Shown piece by piece: positions 1 to 11,737 of a DNA stretch of 64,000 nt. Position 1 is the first letter of the stretch; each line of letters begins with the position of its first letter. Where the stretch lies: contig JBBPUQ010000002.1 in NCBI GenBank assembly GCA_038501195.1, positions 2,232,001 through 2,296,000 on the forward strand. Reading direction: 5' to 3'. This stretch comes from Nemania diffusa. Its lineage: Eukaryota; Ascomycota; Sordariomycetes; Xylariales; Xylariaceae. The notes under the pieces were generated by a model that saw only the letters and a program-made list of their open reading frames with translations, made no database searches and was not told the DNA's origin. Both the position numbers and the translations under genes were made by a program.

Positions 1-2129
1 GTCGTTATTGTCTCTTGTGTGTTCGGTTAGTTAGATTTAATGCTACCACGATCATCATCCCAGGTGTAGCAAAGAACGTCAAGTTGGATCGGGATCCGTA
101 CAAGACCTTCAATCAGCGGATGATCGCTAAAAAACGATCGAAAATATTCCACTTTTCCTAAGTCTTATTTGCTCGAAATTAAATCAGACCGTGTCGAGTT
201 GGAGATGAAATGAGCTAATATTCAGGGGAAGTCTTGCGTTAGGGCGAGCGGTAATAATAGCATTTGGCTGATTGAGGAGCTCTTCAAGAAAGCGGAACAT
301 ATTCCTTTCTAAGTCTTGTAACAATTCGTCTATACAGTTAATAATAAATGAAACTTCAGTCCCTCTAGTCTGGTTTAGAGTATCTCATAAGGCACCAGAG
401 AGTTTGTCGCGCTTTGGGTGTCGAGCATAATACTCGTGGCGAGACAGTTCTTGAAAGCTGTACTCGGCGCTTCTGCGTCTCTCTTCGAACTTCAGATTCC
501 GTAATGGTACCCACAGTACCTAGTTGAACAAGTCTGACCATAAATTGCCCTGAATGAATTGATAAACGATATTTTTGCGCAATGTAGTTTTACCTACTCT
601 AGCGCTCCGTGGATCATAAGGCGCCTAGGTTCCACGTAGCGTCCGCCAGTATGGCGATTTTGCCAGCGAGTGGCCAGTGTGATTTCACTCTCTTCCTGAG
701 ACAATTGAGCTATTATTGGAGACTGATGGTTTTCGGATACATTTGCTGCACTCTCCACGATGGCTAAATTAATATAACACCGGTCCATTGGAAGCTGGTT
801 ACTCGAGAGTCGTCCAATCTTCAGATGATCCTGCGAATAGCACTCGGTGCGCATATATGTGTTTGCTATCTTAATAGGGGATCCTTCATGAATACGTCGA
901 AGAAAAGTTTCGATCTGTCTAGCAACTAAATTATAGTCTCTATCGTTAGGACTATCAAATTTGTTCATTTGAATATGTGTTCGGTAGAGGGAAATAGGAT
1001 GAGGCACAAAGTCGAGCGTCGCGGAGACTTGGTCCACTAGCTGGGTTGCGTTAGCCCCAGCGACTTTGAAATAGAGAACGAGAAGTATATCATACCGGTG
1101 TTCCTCCATCCCGTAGCCAAGGAATTATCTTACGTGGGAGACTTGTCAATCCAGCCTCATAGAATGTGACAATAGCATCGCTAAGTTCATTGCTTCGACA
1201 GAAACTCGCAAAGTGTCGTACCAGTTCTTCCAAATTAAAATTCGATTTCACATATTTCAACAGACCGGATACATTCTTATTTTGGATAGAAGCCTAGGCC
1301 CTTAAACCCGGCTCTGCCCAAGTAGCTACGTTCTGAAACGAACTATAACGAAATGGAGTCACTAGGAAGACGATGCCGCGCGTCGCCTGTCCTACGGCGA
1401 GATATTCTTCCTTGGCCAGAAAAAGCGTCTTCATCAAGATGACGCCGCGGAGACATGATGCAATAAAGACGATTGGCTGGCTATTTTTCGTCGCTGGAGG
1501 GCGGTTCTCGATGCTAGCAAGTAGTAGCCGGGCGAATTTGTTGATGGTCTTTTAAACCAGGTCCGACCGTTCGAATAGATCAGCGGCCAGTCGAAGGTAG
1601 ATATACGTGCATTCGGTGTCCGCTTAGGTAGCATTCCTAAGTCGGCTAGCCAGTTGACTGGTTCCTTTCCCTCTTGCTTCCAGTTCCATGTTCGCGGCGA
1701 ATTGGTATCGAGGCCATGTGTCGCAATGATCTCGATGTCGGCCGCGACTGAACTTTCCGGGGGCGGAAATTTTGACAAAGTCTGAAATTCTTCGTATGCT
1801 CTGAAGGCTGTGCTAAACTATCTAGGAGTCGTGTAGTCGAGCGCAAATCTGCGAGCCTCCGGAACAAAAGATAGAACGATAACGCTATGACCCTGCTGGT
1901 GAGGACAGCGACAACATGACTGAGCTTTATTGAAATCATATTTGGATGAACGCGCTAGTGTTTTTAGACTATCGGGTATGAATCTATTGATTATCAATCG
2001 ATCGTTGCTTTCATTTTGAAAAGGTTCAAACGTCGGGAAGACCATGTCAGTGAAAGGCGGGTGATCCGATGCTTGGGCTCTCCGTGTAGTCTCTCTATGC
2101 AGTTGTGAGAAAACATAAGGCAGCAACAA
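1..2129 (-). pseudogene. Broken NLR-type gene: SERAC1/lipase-like domain plus NACHT NTPase, running off the left edge
   Basis: Reading leftward on the minus strand, pieces of one fungal NLR-like protein appear in order across several frames: a hydrolase start (EIIATHGLDT, near 1730), a nucleophile elbow (VFIASCLRG, near 1460), TWAEPG (near 1310), the linker VSATLDFVPHPISL (near 1000), a P-loop (ARVGKTTLRKN, near 580), an acidic kinase-2-like segment (FIINCIDEL, near 330), NAIITARPNARLP (near 260) and a winged-helix-like piece (LVRIPIQLDVLCY, near 80). Breaks seen: in-frame stops near 1818, 1298, 525, 385 and 195, and frameshifts in the hydrolase (near 1510) and just before the P-loop (near 600). 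The TAG near 1298 sits where the family has Trp and the TGA near 385 could come from CGA; both fit C-to-T change as in RIP. Intact relatives sense non-self or trigger incompatibility in fungi. The 5' limit is uncertain and repeats after the NACHT lie outside the window. Confidence 0.8.
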
Positions 2130-3310
2130 CTTATGAGCAGGTGACGCGCTATTACTGGCTGCATTCTCGGACCCCGAAATCTCTAACTATGGAGGCCTCC
2201 ATAGCATAGATCAAGGGCTTCTATGAAGCTATTCACGATATAATAGTTTATCATGATCAACCGATGTAAGCGACGAAGAATCTAGAAAAGGGTCAGCAAT
2301 GAAGTCTCAATGTGAAAGAGAAAAAGAAATAGGCCCCTAAACATTATTGAGACAGCACTCGCTCTCATAAGTACTCCATCAGCTTCCTCAATAAACTCAC
2401 TATTCTAGGGTTCTTAAGTAGCAAGACAAGTTTCCATGATCTTCGAGTATCGTGCACCCTTGTGTCGAGTGGCAGGTTTCAGGGGCTATCGACTTCAAAG
2501 TCGAAGTGGGGGCTGGACTTTATCTGTATATGCCTAATAAGAGTATAAACTAATATTCGGATAATGGGCTTATTAGGTGTATATAAATAAGTTCGGTACT
2601 ACTGCGCTTAAAGGGGCTATCATAGAAGTGCGGAAATTTTCCGAGGTAGTTAAATTTCCAATACATTTACTTATAGCACCTATTTTTAGTAGTTTTGCCT
2701 CTCTCATTTTAAAAGATCGAGCCTTCATCCTTTCTAGAATGCCAGTTTTGGGAGCCACGACAAGTAGCTATACATTTCACTCCGAGTATATGAAATAATG
2801 ATATGTCTATCAGCAACTAGATATAATTGCCCGAGACAGGACCACCCCGTCAGCTGGTGATGCCGAAGCCATTACCGCTGACCTTAGGTCAAGCTGAAAG
2901 TGACATATTATGTCGTTGACTGCGGGGTCTAGAGCCGTATGGGAAACCTTGCCAACCCCATTGGGCTATCCGGGCAGTGACACAGTAGTAAGTCTTCGTC
3001 TGGGGTATAGCTGGGGCAGAGCTGGGGTATCGCAAGCAAAGAGCTAGATTCTCCATCTCCCCTCATCTGACAAACTCCTGAATGTGGAGAAGTGCCGAAG
3101 ATCTCCATGCGGGGAGAGTCAGATGCACGGTCAGCGAACAATGACGCTTCAACCCCGGTTCCAAGCGGTGTGATAAGTAACTAGTCTTGGGATGGTATGT
3201 TGATGATAAGACCAAGTAATAAAATGCACCAAGTGGCCTATTTCTCGCGAACACCTCCTGTTCTCTAACCTACACCCTTGGTTTCGAGAGTTCGACTGCG
3301 CTGCGCCACG
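2130..3310. other. Intergenic: no supportable gene
   Basis: AT-rich between about 2270 and 2820. Short open frames on both strands around 2573-2798 lack any recognisable family and overlap each other. A perfect 18-bp palindrome lies at 2187-2204. The right end must hold the promoter and 5' UTR of the MFS transporter. Confidence 0.6.
2187..2204. repeat. Perfect 18-bp palindrome
   Basis: CTATGGAGG is followed directly by its reverse complement CCTCCATAG. It sits just upstream of the NLR relic. Function unknown; it could be a chance dyad, a protein-binding site or a leftover element end. Confidence 0.7.
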
Positions 3311-5189
3311 ATGAGTGCTATGCTTGAGAAACCGGCCGTGATTGAGGTCGATGAGGCCGGCCATGACACTCGGGACGACGTAGTTGGCCACATTGATGCC
3401 AAGGCACCCGAGACTAGCTACACGTCATTTGCACATCTTGACGAAAAGAAGATTTTGAGGAAGGTATGCGAATATACTCGGAGGGACTCTTGTTAGCTGC
3501 CGACGATGACTGACATACATGTCACTTTTCAGATGGATATTCGTCTAATTCCCATGCTCGCTTTACTCTATTTGCTTTCTTTCCTCGACCGTGGTAACAT
3601 CGGCAACGCGAAGATCGAAGGGCTCCAGGAGGACTTGAAGATGACTAATGACCAATACAACTTGTGTCTTACAGTATTCTTCTTCACTTATGCGGCCTTC
3701 GAAGTGCCGAGCAATCTCCTTCTCAAAAAGCTTCGCCCGAGTAGATGGCTGCCGATCATCATGGTCGCCTGGGGAACGGTCGTGACGCTCATGGGTATTG
3801 TCCAGAACTTCCAAGGCCTTCTTAGTGCGCGTTTGTTTCTCGGTATTGCCGAGGCCGGGTTATATCCTGGGTGTGCCGTAAGTCCTCGTCCAGCACCTAT
3901 TCTACTTCAGAGACTAACAATATCTCAAGTACTATCTAACGATGTGGTATGCTTACCGAATTCCAAGTGCCGAGGTTATAGCGACTAATTAACCGACTGC
4001 AGGTATTGCCGATCTGAGATCCAACTTCGTCAGGCCATGTTCTTCTCGGCGGCATCGATTGCGGGTGCATTCAGCGGATTGCTGGCGTACGCTATCGCAA
4101 AGCTGGATGGGCTAGGGGGCCTCGCCGGCTGGCGCTGGATTTTTATCCTAGAGGGTCTTGCTACGGTGAGTAAATTAGAGCCTTACTCCTTTCTATTCAA
4201 CGACGAACTAAAGGATCTAGGTTGTCGTTGCCTTTGCCTCGTTTTTCCTTCTCCATGATTTCCCCGAGACAGCGACGTTTCTCACCGAGGAAGAACGAGC
4301 CTTTGTCATCTTCCGGCTGAAATACCAAGGCCACATGGAAACCAAAGACGAAGGAAGTGTACGCGTTGCCCAGGCTGACGAATTTGAATGGAAATATGTG
4401 TGGACAGCGTTCAAGGACTGGCAGATATGGGTAAATATCTTCGTTTACTGGGGGGTAAGCTATTTTTTTGATACTCCTCCACTACACATACGAATGTGTC
4501 TAATTGTTTCTTCAGATTGTCTGTCCGCTCTACGGAGTCAGTCTTTTCCTGCCAAGTATCATCAAGAGCCTCGGTTACGTATCCTCTACGGCGCAACTTC
4601 TCACGGTTCCGATATATATAACTGCGGCTATTTTAGCTGTAGTTGTGGCATACTTCTCTGATCGCGTGGGGAAGAGAAGCCCATTCGTTGTTACATGCAT
4701 GGTTGCAATCCTTGTTGGATATATCTTGTAAGCACATATTTTTGGCTCCCCGATCGACCGCGACTGACTGACCTTTCCAGGTGTATATCCAGTAAAAGCC
4801 CCGGAGTCGTATACGCTGGTGTCTTTATCGCCGCTGCTGGAATCTACCCAGCGTTTGCAGGCAATGTCGCATGGCTTTCTAACAATCTCGCTGGAGGCTA
4901 CAAGAGAAGCGCTGGCATGGCAATACAAATCGGCGTAGGGAACCTAGGCGGGGCGTTTGCATCCAACTTCTACAGGCAGAAGGACGCGCCTCGTTATATC
5001 CTCGGGCATGCCTTAGAGATAGGTTTCACGAGTGTTGGCATTATTGCGGCCTGCATACTGATTGTCAATTATATGCGTATCAACAAGAAGAGAGCGAAGA
5101 TCGTTAGGGAAGGAGGGCATAACCAGTTCACACCAGAAGAGCTGTCTGTGCAGGGCGATAGAGCTGTGACATTCCGTTACATATATTAA
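3311..5189 (+). CDS. MFS transporter, allantoate/nicotinate permease type (anion:cation symporter family)
   Basis: Plasma-membrane proton-coupled uptake of a small organic anion is the family role (yeast Dal5, Tna1); the substrate cannot be read from sequence. Exons by eye: 3311-3463, 3533-3877, 3930-3946, 4003-4165, 4221-4454, 4516-4727, 4781-5189, giving 510 residues, the usual family length. The family signature LDRGNIGNAKIEGL is in the first helix region, FEVPSNLLLKKLRPS follows, GWRWIFILEGL marks helix 6, and a charged central loop (DFPETATFLTEEERAF) and YFSDRVGKRS come after. ATG 3311 is the first in-frame ATG; upstream codons open only from TTG. The third exon is only 17 nt. It has a paralogue on the other strand at 12.8-14.7 kb and is convergent with the GPCR gene. 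Confidence 0.9.
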
Positions 5190-6003
5190 GTCTTTTATGA
5201 GATTGGTCATACGCAATATAACGTTATTCTAATCAAACCTAGTTGTACCGTTTTTCATAATAGGAGTAGCTTTCAAGGGTCGACTGAAGCTATGCCCATT
5301 TAGGAGGTCGAGACCCATGAAGAATCGCGGAGAAAAGGTTGCTCAAATAGAAAATTACGAATAAAGTCCAAGAAATTGAAATAAAAACACTGTACGATCC
5401 TTGACTCCTCGAATTTGCTTTACTTCGACTCGAGAACATATCACGTCTTTGATAGATAATTTCCACATTAGGTAATAGCAATTATCTAAAGCTGACACGA
5501 ATAGCTAGTTATCTACACATAAAAGTGTCCAGGTGGCGGCTCACAGGATCATGGATGATGTACGTGACACTCAGGCCAAGGAATATTCGCTCCGACGAGA
5601 GAAACTCACCGACCGGGGCAGCCTTGATCCCAGGCTTCAACGCGCCCCTTATTGGGTTATACACACTATCCATCTTTCCTCTCCACCAATTTGCGATTTT
5701 GTAAAAACTAGGCGAAAGAGGCCAAGGCTCTTCCAGTCAGATCCCCTGTATTAATATCCCACACTTAGAAACTCGTGACAGAGCTCTCTCTCGCGACTCC
5801 AATGCTATTACTCTGGCTATCGCCGCGGAGACAGATCGTAGTGGTCACGCTAATCTCACTATTAGCATCGTCGCGCTGGCGGGTGACTCTTCTCTCGAGC
5901 TCGATTATTCGATCGCGCTCGCTACGGACAGCGTTGGCCTGTAAAATCTCCACGTTAGAATACCTTCCGATAAAAGAATTGAACTCATTTTAGACCCGGG
6001 GGG
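5190..6003. other. Intergenic between convergent genes
   Basis: Shared 3' space of the MFS and GPCR genes. A minus-strand frame at 5765-5953 encodes a charged, heptad-like stretch (SERDRIIELERRV), reminiscent of a coiled-coil remnant, but it has no start context or partner exons and is not called. Confidence 0.5.
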
Positions 6004-7525
6004 TTAGGAGAATGAATTTGCAGGTAAGACGGGTATCAAATGAAGAACTGAGAGAAGGAGGAAGCGTACCGTGTTCTGTCCTCTCGGGATGCCCTTGAAC
6101 TGATCTATCTTGGCGCGGACTTCCCCCCGCAGCGCCACCCAGCTTGTCGAGAAAAAGATGACGGCGTTCCAGAGGCCCTGGAGGGGCAGCACGATGGCAC
6201 TGGCCAGGTTGAGTGCGTAGCTGAATTCCTGGGGTCTCACAATGTCGTGGATGCGGTTGATGCTGCTCGGCGTCCAGGTGATGAGGACGCTAACAGCGAA
6301 CACGAATGATGTGCGCAAGTACGCCAGCTTCACCGGGTCCATGTGGCTAAACTTGCTGCACCATCTATCGAAGTTGACCCGCATGCGCTGCCAGAGACCG
6401 CTTCTGGATTTGACCCGTGGCTCGGCAGTGATACATGTGATTGTCGTCGCCATGGGTGCCGGGATTGAGACGCCTGCCTGTCGGTCAGGGTTAGACAGGT
6501 CCTCGACTGGGCCCTTAAACCAGTTGAGGGAGGTTGCGCCAGAAAGGGGCCGAGCGACTCGTTCGCTTTCCGTGTTAATCGTTGTTACTTGAAGAACCTC
6601 GTGATTGGTGGTGCCCATGACTGCCGCATTTGTAGAGAGATTCTAACAAGTGTTAGTTCGATGGACTGCTGATCCGGAGAAGTTGGCTAAGCGGCAGGTG
6701 AGTGCGTTACCTTTTCTCCGGAATCTCGAGCTTCGGGCTGTTCACGCGTAGGATTGCTCAATGAAAGATTTCGGAGTTGATTGCGCTGATTAAAGACGTA
6801 ATAACCCACTGCAATATAGATGAACGAGGACAAGGCGATGCAGACCCATATCGGGACATAGTATGTGTAGATACGCAGGTCGGACCACTCTTTATCGATC
6901 CAGCACCATATCTAAGAATATTAGTATGATTATTGCAAGATCCAAGGGTTAATCGTACCGTAGCATTACCATAGACTCTTCCATTCACATCACGAACCAG
7001 GAGCAGCCACAGGGCCGGCACGAAGGGCACGCCGTAGCAAACGATAAAGTAGGCGTACCAATATCGCAAGAAGCTGTTCGGGTTTGCGGAAAAGAAGAAT
7101 ACCATATACACATTGACAGCCATAGCAAAGGACCACCATGGATCTGATTGCATGAACCTATCGACATGTTAGTCAAGGTAACGAGGTCATATCTGCGTTT
7201 GTCATTACACTTACAGTTCAAACAGGAAAGCCTGTGCTTGGCAAAGAGGACTCGTGGAGCCGGCCAAGACGCCCGAGTATCCTATCAGACACGCGATGCT
7301 GGCTCCTAAGTTGGCGACAGATGCGAAGATGATGAACGTGTTGGGCACTGTTCGAAGTCGCTTGAACAGGGTGAAGGCTATGAAGATCGAGAGAACCCCC
7401 ACCATCGATAACGCGGCGCCTAGGCGTTCGAAGAGAACGATGACCTCTATGTGGTTTGGCTGACTCTGTGCTCCCCCAGCCATGTTGTCGCTCGGAAGCG
7501 TGTTGTTTGTCGCAACGGGTGGCAT
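6004..7525 (-). CDS. cAMP-receptor-like G protein-coupled receptor (Dicty_CAR family)
   Basis: Seven-helix plasma-membrane receptor of the fungal class related to Dictyostelium cAMP receptors; members signal through heterotrimeric G proteins, ligands mostly unknown. Exons by eye (minus): 7525-7215, 7157-6959, 6911-6711, 6642-6004, closing in frame at 449 residues. Helices: TM1 LFERLGAALSMVGVLSIF, TM2 NTFIIFASVANLGASIACLI, TM3 SFAMAVNVYMVFFF, TM4 YFIVCYGVPFVPALWLLLV, TM5 YYVPIWVCIALSSFIYIAV, a polar third cytoplasmic loop of about 100 residues, TM6 LRTSFVFAVSVLITW, TM7 LNLASAIVLPLQGLWNAVIF. A Cys in the TM2-TM3 loop (SPLCQAQ) suits the usual disulfide. ATG 7525 is preferred over in-frame 7609, which adds an unsupported tail. 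The last 25 or so residues may instead belong to an unspliced intron (GTACGC donor near 6070). Confidence 0.85.
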
Positions 7526-10494
7526 GACGAAGGATTCGAGGTCTCTGAAGATTGGTATGAAGGGTTTGTACGGATGTGTTCCAAGAACTAACAGAAGAAG
7601 GTCCACCAAGTAGGAGCGTATATATACCGAGTTCAGTCTGGGACCTCAGATTGACGCTGAAGTTCAGAGGGCAGTGCTGCTGGAAAGCCACCAACTTTGT
7701 TAGGTGCATCAGGTTGGTAAGCTGAAGGAGCCTAAATAGCTTCTGTAGGACCCTAGATTAGCTTATGACCTTGAAAAATATGAGCTCTTCTGATTATAGC
7801 TTCAAAAAATTGCGAACTTAACCTCGGTATGCTGTTTATATAGCATCCAAGATGAACATGGTTTTGGCGGGTAGTAGGGTTGTGTCAATGTGGAGAGGGT
7901 CTTGAGAGAGTGAATGTGTGATTCAATGTCATTGAGTAAGCATTGGCAATGGGTGCTAAAAGTGACTCATATGACAAACACTAGCCATAGGAATATGCGC
8001 CGAGGGGGGTTCATACATAGGTATCAGGAAATGAAGTTTTGGTTGCCGACTTCGTCATATATGCTGGGCCCAGTTGATTCACAAGGTTGATATCAAAGCA
8101 AACTGTGGGAGGTTTCCGGCCCAGCACAACAAATACTGTTCAAGAGAACCAGAATTATGATTCGACACAACCTTTCAGAATAAAATGAGAGAGAGATTAT
8201 ATGGTTTAGGTATAGGTAGCGCATGCAGTGCACCTGCAATAGGGTGTTCCGTTCGAGTTGTCTAGGAAGCGAATGAAGACTGTCAAGGATACTGAGATCG
8301 AAAACGCAAGTAGCCGTATTTTTTCCCCGCAGTATACAAAGAAAGGCTAGCTATTTAAATCCATGGCCATGGGTATCTCGACTAGTAAGGCTGAACTGGT
8401 AGTTGATTCGAAGAGTTTAAGCAATTAGGGTATAAGAGAGAGTATGTTATCCAAGGCCGACCTGAGACTAACGTAGCCGTGAAAGGGTTTATGGTTTAAC
8501 AGGAAGGATAGGAGATAAACAGAATCGTTCAAATGTGGCGTTTCATGTCAGCAGAGTTCAATCATGTCTGCTTTATCGTGTTCGAGTTGAGTAGAAGTGA
8601 GTGGTTCTACGACAATCTCGCTGGTTACACACGAGCTCTAGATAATCCCTGTTGCTACAAGGATTGTGCCGATCAATTAACGGTGGGAAAGTACCCGGAG
8701 AGGCCCGATAGATGTATCTTACCCCGTTCGTGTGGGTCAGACGCTCGATAGGATACTCATAGTAGAAGGCCGGTATGGGCGCGGATAGACACGTAGAAGC
8801 GTTGACCGAGTAGGCAAGGTGTATTCCTACTGGAAGCTATGTTTCGGTGCGTAGGAATTCTGAAGTGACCATTGTGGCTTTAGGACTGCGATACTGAGAG
8901 TAATTTTATATGAGCTTGTAGTAGGTAGGGCCTTGCTAACTACCTAGGTTGCTTGTACTGCTTGCAACTAAGAGAATGCTGGCAGCCGGCTGAGGTGGAT
9001 ACGGTATTACATGAGGCAGGACAATCTATGCAGGTGCGCAATGTTGAGGGGGAGACCTGCATCAATCAATCCCTAGGTATTGACGACGAGGCAAGGCAGC
9101 AGCGGGTATTGTGGTATGTACTTCTGAGGGGGTTTGAGGGAGCTGCGTTGGATCGCTAACCATCTATTAGAGCGAAGCCGGATAAGAAGATGCATCTTGA
9201 ATAAAAACACAGAGCACTAATAACGTGGAGATATATATATATGTCTTGCCGAACCACCAAAACACCCAATGCACCTAGGGCATACAATAAGTTTATCCCC
9301 GATAAAACCACATCTTAATCGACGTGTATAGTAAGAGTCTTTCCTAGAGCTACAACATGAATCACTGTAGCCGCTCATAATTTGAAGTACTCTGATTCGG
9401 GACTGATAACACTCGATCGCGACTACTTTGCTTCATAAACACACTCAGTTGACAATGGATACATAGGTATTTCATCATCGAAAAGTTACCTATTTAAGTC
9501 ACGCCTTTTAAGAAGTTGGAAAATCTGACATAAGAGCCAGGCAGTGGTCAGCTCTGCATCGAATGTGTCGGGCAGCGTGTCAGACCCCATGTAAGACGCA
9601 GATCCCAAGATGCAGCCTCGATTCTAGAAAGAAACTGGTTTACGGGCTAGATGTGCGCTTCAAGCGAAGCCGACATGTGGGTGTGCCTAGGTAAGTTTCC
9701 GATTGTCGAGGTCAGTAATGCGGGCGCGCACATGGGATTGTGCATGGCCCATGTTGTTTGCTACACAACATGCCCTATGACACCCGTTGGTTCCAATTAC
9801 CTCATCGCACTAGGCGGTTCAATAGATGCGCGAAGGCTTTCTACTTCCGAGTCGGGGCGGGCAGCCAACCAGGCAGACGGGCATCGAGTACTTCATTACC
9901 ATCGAGATGGCTTGACTCGGTCCAAGAGCGCTGCGTTGGCACATCTATCCACCTATCCATGTTATATGTATGGCCGGCTACTTGCGTTGTTTGCTTGGTT
10001 ATGTTCCACAATCATAAAGGGAGAAATACTCCTCAGATTGAATTATCTCGGAACGAGTCGATTGAGGTGTATTTTCGTCAGTAGATCGACAAGTACCCCT
10101 TTCTTTCCGTTACTTGCAGGACCTTGCGAGCGATCATTGCATGATATTAATAATAACATCAGCTACATCACCGAGGTAGCATTAACATTTCAGCTCGGTG
10201 AGCGTGTAAGTAAATAGCACTTTGGGCAGAATTGCGCCGCTTAAGGCTACGCGAAGTTCTTTTGCAGGAATCATGGCTATTGAGAGCTAGGGATTAGGAT
10301 CATCATTCTATGTAAATCCGAGTTGCCTTTTTTGTAACTTAGCGCGCAGCAAATTGCCGTTTGTGGCAACCAGTTATGTCAAGACAAGGCTATGATTGGC
10401 TGGTCTCAATTACTACTCTTACCCCGCGTAGCTTCACTGTCGTGCCTACTCAGGAAGTGAGAAATAATACTCGACTCATCTTTAGAGGTACTAC

Positions 10495-10558
10495 TATATA
10501 AGGTACCTTAGGTACCTATGCGTACCTAGTGGGTAGGTGGTAGGTAGATAGGTACCTG
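10495..10558. repeat. TAGGTA/TACCTA low-complexity patch
   Basis: Tightly packed GGTACCTTAGGTACCTA-type units with overlapping KpnI-like palindromes. The same unit recurs across the intergenic DNA of this window and is never seen in coding exons here. Confidence 0.75.
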
Positions 10559-11177
10559 TCACAGCCTTGATCGGGGGCGTTGTAGATACATACGTAGGCA
10601 TCTTTCAACCGGCGTTTCTAGAGCTCTGCCTCCTCCCTATCCTAAGGTAATGACAAACAAATCAGGAAAACGCGTCAACAAACAGAGCTAAGATAACACT
10701 AACTACGAATATATGTACAAGCTAGTCGCACCATGAAAGGGCGTCTTCAGGATAATGTGTCTTGGATGTTTTGCCTGTATAGCCGTTTATGTAATTAAAT
10801 ATTCTGTGTATCGTTCATCTCACACGTGCGAATGTATGCGTATATCACTCGCCACAAACCGATGAAGCCCACCCCAGTAATAACAGTGTCCAAATGCAAC
10901 TGAGACTTCAAACGAATATGCGACGTACCGAAATGTGACGTGTGTATAACAAAGACAGTAGCTTATCTATTTCGTTATAGCACGGTATATCAGAGAAGGT
11001 TGTGTTACTATGTCTACAGTTGTTTACATCTACCGAGATTTATTCTTGTATTTCCTCCCACCATCGCCCGGTTTATTCCTAGGGAGTGGCCGTCTCTTTT
11101 TCCCAAAGAGGTCAGAGCCAACGTCTTCTCTAGGAGCCAGATTCTCCCCTCTAGAAATCGCATCCTGTTTCTTTACC

Positions 11178-11737
11178 ATGTCTTCAGACAAGACCGGGGT
11201 CGTCGTCGCCGTGGTTTCTAAGTCAGCATCAAACAACAGCCGCCAGAGTACCCCTTCGACTGCCGCATCAGACTATGCCTCTTCGTAAGGCTTACATATC
11301 TTAGTGGGTTGCGCGATGCCTATGCTAGCCTCCATTAACGTACGCTCGAGTGAGAGGCACCTTACACCATCGACCGCCGTGCAATGAGCGAGGAAGCGTC
11401 GCAGCGTGCCGTCGAGTGTTGGCGGTACGCCGAGTTACTACCATCGGGATAATGGCCTGTATTCTTATGCTATATCTCGACTACACAGATTTGAAAGGTA
11501 TAAAAGAGCTCTATCCTATGGCCGACGGAACCCGTACGCGTTATCAAAGCGAGTATCTCCTACGTTGAAAGTTTAGTGGATTCAAGATCAATGAGCTTGA
11601 GCGGTGGAACAGGATCGTGCTCCGCGGAGCCAATCCCGCGATCAATAGTCATAACTGCAATGAGAAAGATTATAGAATCAATTCAGTTACCATAGTCGCA
11701 TTCTGCGAGAGAATAAGGTTACGCAGGTAATGGAATC
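11178..11737 (+). pseudogene. Possible degenerate gene of unknown family
   Basis: An ATG at 11178 opens 36 codons rich in Ser/Thr (SASNNSRQSTPSTAASDY). They end at a consensus donor (GTAAGG, near 11288), and joining to an AG near 11328 continues in frame into SSINVRSSERHLTPSTAVQ before a TGA. The frame then stays open for about 60 more codons to a TAG near 11570. A second frame from about 11570 to 11737 reads on with protein-like composition (NELERWNRIVLRGANP). This looks like a gene broken by one stop and a frameshift, but no family was recognised and chance is possible. Confidence 0.25.

Noticed and set aside
9651..10217. 188-codon plus-strand frame
   Set aside because: No family resemblance, overlapped by a second frame in the same strand, no splice-linked neighbours; a frame of this length is expected about once by chance in 64 kb.
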